From: Hyphomicrobiales bacterium
GTDB taxonomy: Bacteria > Pseudomonadota > Alphaproteobacteria > Rhizobiales > Beijerinckiaceae
Direction: 5' to 3'
Assembly (NCBI GenBank): GCA_003164825.1
Contig: PLUH01000291.1
Location: forward strand, 881 to 7,782
Length of the DNA: 6,902 nucleotides
The notes under the pieces are model-generated. The model ran no database searches, was not told the DNA's origin, and saw only the letters and a program-made list of their open reading frames with translations. The position numbers and the translations under genes were made by a program. Every line of letters starts with the position of its first letter. Within the stretch, counting starts at the first letter, position 1. Shown here one piece after another: positions 1-6,850 of the stretch.

Positions 1-275
1 GCGCGCTTCTCGGTGATGTTGATCTTCTCGCCAGCGAACATCGCCTCACGCTTGGCTTCGACCCCGCAGGCCTTCGCCAGCTCGACGAGCGCCGCCAGCA
101 CAGGCGCGTCGATGCGCTGCTTGGAATAGTCGAACAGAAGATCGTCGAGGGTGACGCTGAACTCCTTGAATCGCGCCGGATCGTCGGCGAAATCCGCTCT
201 CGCCGTCCGCGCCAGCACGCCTTCGCGCATCCCGGTCAATTTCGCCAGCGCCGCCAGTGTCGCCTTGGTCGCCAT
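1..275 (-). CDS. pgi: Glucose-6-phosphate isomerase, N-terminal part (cut by window edge)
   Basis: Reading the minus strand from the ATG at 275-273 gives 91 codons beginning MATKATLAALAKL and open to the window edge, so the rest of the gene lies to the left. Two stretches are typical of the N-terminus of Pgi: FSVTLDDLLFDYSKQRI at about residues 39-55, and the segment containing AMFAGEKIN at about residues 78-86. By family knowledge the enzyme interconverts glucose 6-phosphate and fructose 6-phosphate in the cytoplasm. The active-site residues are in the missing part and cannot be checked. The start is supported by a purine-rich ribosome-binding site (AAAGGA, 8 nt upstream) and by homology beginning close to it. 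The gene is divergent from the ABC-F gene. Identification rests on recognised motifs; a full-length intact gene is inferred. Confidence 0.9.
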   Translation of the reverse strand, partial: MATKATLAALAKLTGMREGVLARTARADFADDPARFKEFSVTLDDLLFDYSKQRIDAPVLAALVELAKACGVEAKREAMFAGEKINITEKR

Positions 276-283
276 GGGCCTTT

Positions 284-289
284 TCCTTT
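284..289 (-). promoter_or_regulatory. Ribosome-binding site of pgi
   Basis: On the minus strand AAAGGA lies within a purine-rich run (GGGGGAAAGGAAAAGG), 8 nt before the ATG at 275. It fixes the pgi start codon. Confidence 0.6.
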
Positions 290-320
290 CCCCCGCTTGC
301 CGTTAAGCGTGACGCCGCTG

Positions 321-330
321 CGTCCGGACG
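321..330. repeat. 10-bp perfect palindrome between divergent genes
   Basis: CGTCCGGACG is its own reverse complement. It lies in the 62-bp space between the pgi start (275) and the ABC-F start (338), 8 bp before the latter. A second small inverted repeat, CGCTT (294-298) and AAGCG (305-309), lies beside it. The position would suit an operator acting on one or both genes. Short GC palindromes also arise by chance in GC-rich DNA, so the regulatory role is inference. Confidence 0.25.
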
Positions 331-337
331 TATTCAT

Positions 338-2143
338 ATGCCGCCCCTCCTACAATTGCGAGACATCGTCTTGACGCTCGGCGGCGCGCCGCTTCTGGAC
401 GGCGCGGAACTGTCGATTTCCGCCGGCGACCGCATCGCCGTCGTCGGGCGTAACGGATCGGGCAAATCAACGCTTTTTCGGATCGCTGCGGGAGAGACGG
501 CGGCGGACCGGGGAACCCGCTTTGTCCAGCCTTCGGCGCGCCTCGCCTATTTGCCCCAGGAGCCCGACGTTTCGGGCTTTAGGACCACGCTCGACTATGT
601 GCTCGCCGGCTTGAGCGAATTGGACGACTCCCATGCGGCGAGAGCGATGATGGCCGAGCTTGGGCTCGATCCCGCCGCCGATCCGGGCCGTCTCTCGGGC
701 GGCGAAGCGCGGCGGGCGGCCCTGGTCAGGGCGCTGAACGTCGAACCCGACATCCTGCTGCTCGACGAACCGACCAATCACCTCGATCTCGTCGCGATCG
801 AATGGCTGGAGGCGCGCCTCGCCGGCGGCCGGTCGGCTTTGGCGCTCATCAGCCACGATAAGCGATTGCTCGCTGACCTGACCCGGGCGACGATCTGGCT
901 CGATCGCGGCCGGACGCGCCGACTCGACCAGGGCTTCGGCGCGTTCGAGGCCTGGCGCGACATGAAGCTCGAGGAGGAAGAGCTCGAGCGCCACAAGCTC
1001 GACCGGCGGATCGTCAACGAAGAGCACTGGATGCGCTACGGCGTCACCGCGCGGCGCAAGCGCAACATGCGGCGTGTCGGGGAGCTCGCGGATCTGCGGC
1101 GCGAGCGCCGCGAGGCTTTACGATCGATCGGCGCCGCCGCGATGACCGCCCAGGACGCCAAGGCGTCGGGCGCGCTGGTGATCGATGCCGAGCGGGTCAG
1201 CAAAGCCTATGACGGACGCGGAATCGTGCGCGATTTTTCAATTCGCGCGATGCGGGGGGACCGAATCGGCGTCGTCGGCGCCAACGGCGCCGGCAAGACG
1301 ACGCTGGTCAACCTGCTGACTGGCGTTCTGGCGCCAGATTCTGGATCGGTGCGTCTTGGCGTGAACGTCATGATGGCCAGTCTCGATCAGCAGCGCGCTT
1401 CGCTCGAGCCGTCGACGACCCTGGTCGACGCCCTGACTGGCGGCGGCAGCGATACCGTCACCATCAACAACGAACGCCGGCATGTTCTGGGCTACATGCG
1501 CGATTTTCTGTTCGCGCCCGAGCAGGCGCGCACCCCGATCGGAAAACTGTCGGGCGGCGAGCGCGGGCGGTTGATGCTCGCCAGGGCTCTGGCGCGCCCC
1601 TCGAACCTCATGGTTCTCGACGAGCCGACCAATGACCTCGACATCGAGACGCTCGATCTTCTGCAGGAGCTGCTCGGCGATTATGCGGGAACGATTCTCG
1701 TCGTCAGCCATGATCGCGATTTTCTCGATCGGGTGGCGACGTCGATTATTGTCGGCGAGGGCGACGGGCGCTGGGTCGAATATTCCGGCGGCTATTCCGA
1801 CATGGTCGCCCAGCGGGGACGCGGGCTGGCCGGTCCGCTCGCCGCGCCGGTCGAGACGGCGGAAAGGCCGGACAAGCGGCCCGCCGACCGCGCCGCACCG
1901 AGGCGCAAGCTCGGCTTCAACGAGAGGCGGGCGCTGGAGACGCTGCCGCGACGCATCGAGGAGCTTCGCGCCGACCTCGACGCGCTCGAGCGCAAGCTCG
2001 CCGACGCCGACTTCGCCGTCCGCGAGCCGTCCGCGTTTCTTGACGCGACCAAGACTTATCCGGAATTGAGAGACGCCTTGGCCGGCGCCGAGGACGAGTG
2101 GCTCGGACTGGAAATCCTGCGCGAGGAGCTGGAGCGGCAGTAG
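338..2143 (+). CDS. uup: ABC-F family ATPase, Uup-like
   Basis: This is a 601-residue soluble protein with two fused ABC ATPase domains and no membrane segments. Domain 1 has Walker A GRNGSGKST (37-45), signature LSGGE (119-123), Walker B LLLDE (140-144) and switch His173. Domain 2 has GANGAGKTT (314-322), LSGGE (404-408), VLDE (426-429) and His458. The linker (about 210-260) is highly charged and contains the Uup-like EEHWMRYGVTARRKRN. The C-terminal part (about 520-601) is a predicted coiled coil following a basic stretch, as in Uup, and it favours Uup over EttA or YheS types. ABC-F proteins act on ribosomes; Uup is linked to ribosome function and to suppression of transposon precise excision, and its C-terminal domain binds DNA. 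Both ATPase sites appear intact. The frame is open upstream to 257, but that start overlaps pgi, and homology begins at the ATG at 338. The only possible ribosome-binding site there is a weak GGACG. Confidence 0.92.
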   Translation: MPPLLQLRDIVLTLGGAPLLDGAELSISAGDRIAVVGRNGSGKSTLFRIAAGETAADRGTRFVQPSARLAYLPQEPDVSGFRTTLDYVLAGLSELDDSHAARAMMAELGLDPAADPGRLSGGEARRAALVRALNVEPDILLLDEPTNHLDLVAIEWLEARLAGGRSALALISHDKRLLADLTRATIWLDRGRTRRLDQGFGAFEAWRDMKLEEEELERHKLDRRIVNEEHWMRYGVTARRKRNMRRVGELADLRRERREALRSIGAAAMTAQDAKASGALVIDAERVSKAYDGRGIVRDFSIRAMRGDRIGVVGANGAGKTTLVNLLTGVLAPDSGSVRLGVNVMMASLDQQRASLEPSTTLVDALTGGGSDTVTINNERRHVLGYMRDFLFAPEQARTPIGKLSGGERGRLMLARALARPSNLMVLDEPTNDLDIETLDLLQELLGDYAGTILVVSHDRDFLDRVATSIIVGEGDGRWVEYSGGYSDMVAQRGRGLAGPLAAPVETAERPDKRPADRAAPRRKLGFNERRALETLPRRIEELRADLDALERKLADADFAVREPSAFLDATKTYPELRDALAGAEDEWLGLEILREELERQ

Positions 2144-2144
2144 G

Positions 2145-2160
2145 GGCCTGTCTCGAGGCC
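2145..2160 (+). terminator. Small hairpin just after the ABC-F stop codon
   Basis: GGCCT (2145-2149) and AGGCC (2156-2160) form a 5-bp stem with a 6-nt loop, starting 1 nt after the TAG. The next bases, GGCCCAATTT, can also pair with the GGGCC at 2144-2148. No uridine tract follows directly, so this is at best a weak terminator or a 3'-end protecting hairpin. Confidence 0.25.
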
Positions 2161-2204
2161 GGCCCAATTTCGTAGCGATTGAGGGGAATAGCAATAAGCC
2201 AGAA

Positions 2205-2249
2205 TTTCCTTGCGGAGAATCCGAAGCCGAGCTATTCTTGCAAGGGAAA
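2205..2249. repeat. Long imperfect inverted repeat (stem-loop)
   Basis: The left arm is TTTCC-TTGC-gg-AGAAT (2205-2220). The right arm is ATTCT-t-GCAA-g-GGAAA (2234-2249). The arms pair at 14 positions with small bulges around a 13-nt loop. It lies in the spacer between the converging ABC-F and amidohydrolase genes. It could be an RNA hairpin at the end of one of the transcripts or a copy of a dispersed palindromic element. The sequence alone does not decide. Confidence 0.4.
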
Positions 2250-2453
2250 GTGCGGCGGCCGGGCAAGGAGGGCGGCGCGCATCATAGGGCGGAATGGCGA
2301 ACGCGCCAAGGAGAGGGATTTTTGCTCCTTGGTTCGTGTAACCGATTGAAAAGTCAGCATCGCGCCCCCGGAATGCCGCTTGGATTTCGTTGCATCCGGC
2401 TTTGAAAATGTTGCGCTGGGCTTTGAAAATGTTGCGCCGGCCTTGGAAATCAT
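2232..2453 (-). CDS. Doubtful small ORF encoding a heptapeptide repeat
   Basis: This is a 73-codon reading frame starting MISKAGATFSKPSATFSKPD. Its first half is made of SKxxAT-like heptads and its second half is basic and featureless. I recognise no family. For coding: in all five repeat units (including ESKLAAM just upstream of the ATG) the Ser-Lys pair is kept while its codons vary (TCC or TCA, AAG or AAA). Against coding: no good Shine-Dalgarno sequence precedes the ATG, the second half overlaps the stem-loops at 2205-2249 and 2306-2332, and high-GC DNA produces spurious open frames. It is in the same frame as the upstream amidohydrolase gene, separated by that gene's TAG. It is listed because the repeat is real; expression is doubtful. 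Confidence 0.15.
   Translation of the reverse strand: MISKAGATFSKPSATFSKPDATKSKRHSGGAMLTFQSVTRTKEQKSLSLARSPFRPMMRAALLARPPHFPLQE
2306..2332. terminator. Stem-loop between convergent genes, possible bidirectional terminator
   Basis: CCAAGGAG (2306-2313) and CTCCTTGG (2325-2332) are perfect 8-bp complementary arms around an 11-nt loop that holds a run of five T. The position between the ABC-F gene and the oppositely oriented amidohydrolase gene suits a terminator shared by both. No clear uridine tract follows the stem on either strand, so intrinsic termination would be inefficient; a role in 3'-end stability is an alternative. Confidence 0.45.
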
Positions 2454-2484
2454 TGCGGCGAGTTTGGATTCCCGCTCGCGATCA
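2380..2484. repeat. 21-bp tandem repeat, about five units
   Basis: Units start at 2380, 2401, 2422, 2443 and 2464, exactly 21 bp apart. The units at 2401 and 2422 share TTTGAAAATGTTGCGC at their start and match at 19 of 21 positions by my count. The units at 2380 and 2443 are more diverged (about 12-13 of 21 against their neighbours). The last unit keeps only TTGGATT at its start. The length is a multiple of three, so each strand reads as heptads: xSKxxAT on the minus strand, and ALKMLRR-like on the plus strand. It lies at the amidohydrolase end of the 370-bp spacer. Confidence 0.75.
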
Positions 2485-2513
2485 AGAGGTGACGCTCGGT
2501 GTTCCGACCGCCG

Positions 2514-3680
<1,167 letters not shown>

Positions 3681-3681
3681 C

Positions 3682-3697
3682 GGAAGCGGCTCCTTCC
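3682..3697 (-). promoter_or_regulatory. Shine-Dalgarno sequence inside a small hairpin, amidohydrolase start
   Basis: On the minus strand GGAAG (3697-3693) and CTTCC (3686-3682) are a perfect 5-bp inverted repeat around GAGCCG, ending 1 nt before the ATG at 3680. The ribosome-binding site GGAAGGAG (AGGAG core, 9-nt spacer) is half in the stem and half in the loop. It fixes the start codon and may dampen initiation when folded. Confidence 0.5.
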
Positions 3698-3710
3698 AAA
3701 CTGCGACAGG

Positions 3711-3737
3711 TTGACGGCGCGGCGGCGGCGCTGTCAA
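3711..3737 (-). other. Stem-loop between metW and the amidohydrolase gene
   Basis: On the minus strand TTGAC-a-GCGC and GCGC-c-GTCAA form a 9-bp stem with one mismatch around a 7-nt CGCCGCC loop, beginning 14 nt past the metW stop. No uridine run follows, so it is not a textbook terminator. It could partly end the metXW transcript or protect its 3' end. Confidence 0.4.
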
Positions 3738-3751
3738 TCGGCGGGCGGCGT

Positions 3752-4381
3752 TCACCGTCTGCGGTGGAGGAGGAAAATCGCCTGTTCGCCGAGCAGATTC
3801 CACGCCCATTTCGGCCAAATGGGATTGAGTGGCCGGCCTTGAGGATCGAGCGCCGCGCTCTTGTCGATCGTCGCGCCGACCTCGCCCGCGAGCGCGATGA
3901 AATCGGCGATGGTGCAGAAATGGATGTTCGGCGTGTCGTACCATGAATGGGAAAGGCTCTCGGTCACCGGCATTCGGCCGAGAAGGGCGATCTGCGTCCG
4001 GACTCTCCAATGGCCGAAATTCGGCACCGAAACGATCGCCCGGCCGCCGATCCGCAGCATATGCTCGAGCACGACCCGGGGCTGGCGGGTGGCCTGCAAA
4101 GTCTGCGACAGGATCACATAGTCGAAGGCGTCGTTCGGATAATCGACAAGGTCGGCGTCGGCGTCGCCCTGAATGACGGAGAGCCCTTTCGCCACGCAAT
4201 CGTTAACGCCCTGCTGTGAAAGCTCGATTCCGCGTCCGTCGACATTTCGCTGTTCAACCAGGAGCCGCAGCAACTCTCCGTCGCCGCAGCCGACATCGAG
4301 CACCCGCGAGCCGGGCGCGACGAGTTCGGCCACGCGCAAAAGGTCGACGCGGGGCGGGGCAAGAGTGCGAGCCAGGCTCAC
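3752..4381 (-). CDS. metW: Methionine biosynthesis protein MetW
   Basis: This 209-residue protein has a class I SAM-dependent methyltransferase fold. The SAM-binding motif I VLDVGCGDGELL is at 27-38, the acidic end of strand 2 is GIEL at 51-54, and SQTLQAT is at 92-98. The family-typical HSWYDTPNIHF lies at 145-155 and the conserved Trp-rich tail NPIWPKWAWNLLGEQAIFLL near the C-terminus. Length and motifs fit MetW. Its biochemical role is poorly settled; it is almost always encoded beside metX, and it has been reported in Pseudomonas to bind and stimulate MetX. The start is a GTG whose last two bases are shared with the metX TGA stop (GTGA), which suggests translational coupling and a fixed ratio of the two proteins. 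No frameshift or loss of motif is visible. Confidence 0.93.
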   Translation of the reverse strand: MSLARTLAPPRVDLLRVAELVAPGSRVLDVGCGDGELLRLLVEQRNVDGRGIELSQQGVNDCVAKGLSVIQGDADADLVDYPNDAFDYVILSQTLQATRQPRVVLEHMLRIGGRAIVSVPNFGHWRVRTQIALLGRMPVTESLSHSWYDTPNIHFCTIADFIALAGEVGATIDKSAALDPQGRPLNPIWPKWAWNLLGEQAIFLLHRRR

Positions 4382-5529
4382 GCAATGCCCCTCGCTCGGG
4401 CGGCCGCGTCGATGAATCCCCTCGTGGTGTCGACGAAGTCCGGGACGTCGAGCAGGAATGCGTCATGCCCGCGATCGGTCTCGATCTCGACGAACGAGAC
4501 CGAGGCGCCGCCGGCGTTGAGGGCGCGGACGATCGCCCGCGAGTCCCTGGTGGGAAACAGCCAGTCGGAAGTGAAGGAGACGACGCAGAAACGGGTCCGG
4601 GAGTCTTTGAACGCGTTCGCGAGCGATCCGCCGTAGTCTGCTGCGAGGTCGAAATAGTCCATCGCCCGCGTCATGTACAGATAGGAGTTGGGATCAAAGC
4701 GTTCGACGAAGATCGTGCCCTGATGACGCAGGTAGGATTCGACCTGGAAATCGGCGTCGAAGGAAAACGTGCGCGCCGAACGGTCCTGCAGATTGCGGCC
4801 GAAGCGGCGATGCAGCGCGGTCTCGGACAGATAGGTGATGTGGGCCGCCATGCGAGCGACCGCAAGGCCCTTCGCTGGGCGAGTGCCTTCGACGAGATAG
4901 CGCCCGCCGCGCCAGTCCGGATCGGCCATCACCGCCTGTCGGCCAACCTCATGGAAGGCGATGTTCTGCGAGGAGTGCCGTGTTGCTGTGGCGATCGGAA
5001 GAGCGGCGAACAGGCGATCGGGATAGGTTGCGGCCCATTGAAGGACCTGCATACCGCCCATGGAGCCGCCGGCGACGCAAAACAACATGTCGATGCCAAG
5101 ATGATCGATCAGCAGCGCCTGCGCCCGCACCATGTCGGCGATCGTGACGATCGGAAAGTCGAGCCCGTAAGGCTCGCCAGTTTCCGGGTTGATGGAGGCG
5201 GGGCCGGTCGAGCCCATGCAGCCGCCAAGGACGTTCGGACAAATGACGAAAAATCGATCGGTGTCGAACGGGCGGCCGGGACCAACCATTGTCTCCCACC
5301 ACCCCGGCCGGCCGGTGACCGGATGCAGGTTGCCGACATGCTGGTCGCCGGTCAGGGCGTGGCAGACGAGAAGGGCATTGGATTTCGCCGCGTTGAGCGC
5401 GCCGTAGGTTTGATAGGCGATCGTGAGCGGCGCCAGCACCGCGCCGGAATCCATCCGCAGCGGCGAACCGGGACCCAACCGTAGGGTCGGACTGTCGGGC
5501 GAGACGGATTGCGCGATTGCGCCGTTCAC
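4378..5529 (-). CDS. metX: Homoserine O-acyltransferase (MetX type)
   Basis: This alpha/beta-hydrolase-fold enzyme transfers an acyl group from acyl-CoA to homoserine, the committing step to methionine. From the GTG at 5529 it is 383 residues. Counting from the longer start at 5565 (395 residues), the nucleophile is Ser168 in GGSMGG, the acid Asp334 in FTSDWLFP and the base His367 in DRGHDAFLLD. The family-typical IAYQTYG, CHALTGDQH and NVLGGCMGSTGP are all present. The start is uncertain among three in-frame GTGs. That at 5529 has GGGGGAGG 11 nt upstream and gives a natural N-terminus (MNGAIAQSV); that at 5550 has GGAAAGG 6 nt upstream; that at 5565 has no good site. MetX proteins can use acetyl-CoA or succinyl-CoA, and I cannot assign the donor. 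It lies downstream of leuB and overlaps metW. Confidence 0.94.
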   Translation of the reverse strand: MNGAIAQSVSPDSPTLRLGPGSPLRMDSGAVLAPLTIAYQTYGALNAAKSNALLVCHALTGDQHVGNLHPVTGRPGWWETMVGPGRPFDTDRFFVICPNVLGGCMGSTGPASINPETGEPYGLDFPIVTIADMVRAQALLIDHLGIDMLFCVAGGSMGGMQVLQWAATYPDRLFAALPIATATRHSSQNIAFHEVGRQAVMADPDWRGGRYLVEGTRPAKGLAVARMAAHITYLSETALHRRFGRNLQDRSARTFSFDADFQVESYLRHQGTIFVERFDPNSYLYMTRAMDYFDLAADYGGSLANAFKDSRTRFCVVSFTSDWLFPTRDSRAIVRALNAGGASVSFVEIETDRGHDAFLLDVPDFVDTTRGFIDAAARARGIA

Positions 5530-5540
5530 AAACGCCCCTG

Positions 5541-5548
5541 CCTCCCCC
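5541..5548 (-). promoter_or_regulatory. Ribosome-binding site supporting the metX start at 5529
   Basis: GGGGGAGG on the minus strand has its GGAGG core 11 nt before the GTG at 5529. It is the strongest Shine-Dalgarno match near the three candidate metX starts and decides my choice, although the GTG at 5550 also has a fair match. Confidence 0.4.
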
Positions 5549-5608
5549 ACGACCGGCCTTTCCACGTCAATGTCGGCGAATACGTTCTCTTTGCCGAACG
5601 GATCGTTT

Positions 5609-5636
5609 GATATAGAGGAAGCTCGGAAGATGCAAG
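5609..5636 (-). promoter_or_regulatory. Candidate sigma-70 promoter for metX-metW
   Basis: On the minus strand CTTGCA (5636-5631) and TATATC (5614-5609) are separated by 16 bp and resemble -35 and -10 elements. Transcription would start near 5602, leaving a leader of roughly 40-75 nt depending on the metX start. It is the most AT-rich spot between leuB and metX. The match is moderate and unsupported by other evidence. Confidence 0.35.
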
Positions 5637-5656
5637 CGCCGTTGTGAGATCGGCGC
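5636..5656 (-). terminator. GC hairpin after leuB
   Basis: On the minus strand GCGCCG (5656-5651) and CGGCGC (5641-5636) are perfect 6-bp arms around the 9-nt loop ATCTCACAA, starting 14 nt past the leuB stop and followed by TTGCATCTT. The partial T content makes a weak intrinsic terminator possible. Together with the promoter-like sequence right after it, this suggests that metX may be transcribed separately from leuB. Confidence 0.35.
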
Positions 5657-5670
5657 GAGGTGTCCGCCCG

Positions 5671-6783
5671 CTAGCCTGCGTTGCGCGCAAGCTCGGCGGC
5701 GATCGCATCGCCCATCTCGCCTGTCGACACCAGGCGGTCCCCGTCGCCGCGGATGTCGGCGGTTCGCAGGCCGTCCGCAAGCACCCGGGCGATCGCCGCG
5801 TCGAGCCTGTCGGCGGCCGCATTGAGCCCGAACGAATAGCGCAGCGCCATCCCAAACGATCCGATCATCGCGATTGGATTGGCGAGCCCCTTGCCGGCAA
5901 TGTCGGGCGCCGAGCCGTGGACCGGCTCGTAGAGCGCCTTGCGCCGCCCGCTCTTCGGATCGACGTCGCCGAGCGAGGCGGAGGGCAACATGCCGAGCGA
6001 GCCGGTCAACATCGCAGCGACGTCCGACAGCATGTCGCCGAACAAATTATCGGTGACGATGACGTCGAATTGCTTCGGCCAGCGGACAAGCTGCATCCCA
6101 AGCGCGTCGGCGAGCTGATGCTCGAGCTTGACGTCAGAATATTCGCGTTTGTGGAGGGCGGTCATCACCTCGTGCCATAGCACGCCGGATTTCATGACAT
6201 TGCGCTTCTCGCTCGACGTCACCTTGTTTCCCCGGTTGCGCGCGAGCTCGAAGGCGGTGCGGCCGATCCGCTCGATTTCGAACGTGTCGTAGACTTGGGT
6301 GTCGATGGCGCGCTTCTGCCCGTTGCCGAGATCGATGATCTGCTTCGGCTCGCCGAAATAGACGCCGCCGGTCAGCTCGCGCACGATCATGATGTCGAGC
6401 CCCTCGACGACCTCGGGTTTGAGCGACGAAGCGGAAGCGAGCGCCGGGTAGCAGATCGCCGGCCGCAAATTGGCGTAGAGGGCGAGGTCCTTGCGCAATC
6501 GCAGCAGTCCCGCCTCCGGCCGAACGTCATAAGGAACCCCATCCCACTTCGGACCGCCGACGGCGGCGAACAGGACGGCGTCGGCCGCTCCGGCGAGCGC
6601 CATGTCCGCCTCGCTGATCGCTTTCCCGTGCGCGTCATAAGCGCAACCGCCGACCAGCCCCTTTTCGGTTTCGAATTTGGCCACGCCCTCGCTGGCGAAA
6701 CAGTCGATGATCTTCTCGACTTCGGCCATGACCTCCGGGCCGATGCCGTCGCCGGGAAGCAGAAGGAGCTTGAAGATCGTCAT
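5671..6783 (-). CDS. leuB: 3-isopropylmalate dehydrogenase
   Basis: This 370-residue protein is a full-length beta-decarboxylating dehydrogenase. It oxidises 3-isopropylmalate with NAD+ and decarboxylates it to 4-methyl-2-oxopentanoate, the precursor of leucine, in the cytoplasm. The N-terminus reads LLLPGDGIGPEV. By comparison with the Thermus enzyme, the substrate-binding residues are Arg97 (LRLRKDL), Arg107 (NLRP), Arg135 (VRELTGG), Tyr142 (VYFGE), Lys193 (SSEKRNVM) and the metal aspartates Asp226, Asp250 and Asp254 (NLFGDMLSD); all are present. The NAD-site motif EPVHGSAPDIAGKG (286-299) points to LeuB. The LRLR(K) helix and NAD motif separate it from isocitrate and tartrate dehydrogenases. 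The ATG at 6783 is the only sensible start; its ribosome-binding site is weak (GCGAG). metX follows 141 bp downstream on the same strand. Confidence 0.96.
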   Translation of the reverse strand: MTIFKLLLLPGDGIGPEVMAEVEKIIDCFASEGVAKFETEKGLVGGCAYDAHGKAISEADMALAGAADAVLFAAVGGPKWDGVPYDVRPEAGLLRLRKDLALYANLRPAICYPALASASSLKPEVVEGLDIMIVRELTGGVYFGEPKQIIDLGNGQKRAIDTQVYDTFEIERIGRTAFELARNRGNKVTSSEKRNVMKSGVLWHEVMTALHKREYSDVKLEHQLADALGMQLVRWPKQFDVIVTDNLFGDMLSDVAAMLTGSLGMLPSASLGDVDPKSGRRKALYEPVHGSAPDIAGKGLANPIAMIGSFGMALRYSFGLNAAADRLDAAIARVLADGLRTADIRGDGDRLVSTGEMGDAIAAELARNAG

Positions 6784-6819
6784 GTTCGCTCGCGATGACT
6801 GTCAAAAATGGCGGGTCGT

Positions 6820-6850
6820 GTGCTAGAGCACGTCGCGTTCAAACCGAATC
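6820..6850. repeat. Probable dispersed intergenic repeat with a near-palindrome
   Basis: GTGCT-AG-AGCAC (6820-6831) is an inverted repeat with a 2-bp centre, followed by GTCGCGTTCAAACCGAATC. Sequences of the form AGAGCA...CGCGTTC.AA.C.GAATC resemble intergenic repeats I know from alphaproteobacterial genomes. Only one copy is in the window, so its repeated nature is inferred. Confidence 0.35.

Noticed and set aside
257..337. Upstream start of the ABC-F gene at 257
   Set aside because: It would overlap the pgi start and add 27 residues without family similarity before the normal N-terminus at 338.
1238..2266. Minus-strand open frame of 342 codons opposite the ABC-F gene
   Set aside because: The opposite strand carries complete Walker and signature motifs; the antisense product shows no family features.
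2380..2484. CRISPR array
   Set aside because: The 21-bp units are directly adjacent with no unique spacers, diverge from each other, and no cas genes are present.
3681..4199. Upstream in-frame extension of the amidohydrolase to 4199
   Set aside because: It overlaps metW in another frame, reads as Arg/Pro-rich filler, and homology begins right at the ATG at 3680, which has a strong ribosome-binding site.
4216..5484. Plus-strand open frame of 422 codons opposite metX and metW
   Set aside because: Its low-complexity product mirrors the codon structure of metX, which is intact on the other strand.
5566..5670. SAM-sensing riboswitch ahead of metX (CACAACGGC resembles part of the SAM/SAH motif)
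   Set aside because: Only nine bases match. The pairing partner downstream is missing, the segment instead forms a simple GCGCCG/CGGCGC hairpin, and I see no SAM-II core.
6800..6805. TTGACA on the minus strand as a -35 element for leuB
   Set aside because: A correctly spaced -10 would fall on the start codon region and reads TGACGA, and transcription would begin inside the gene.
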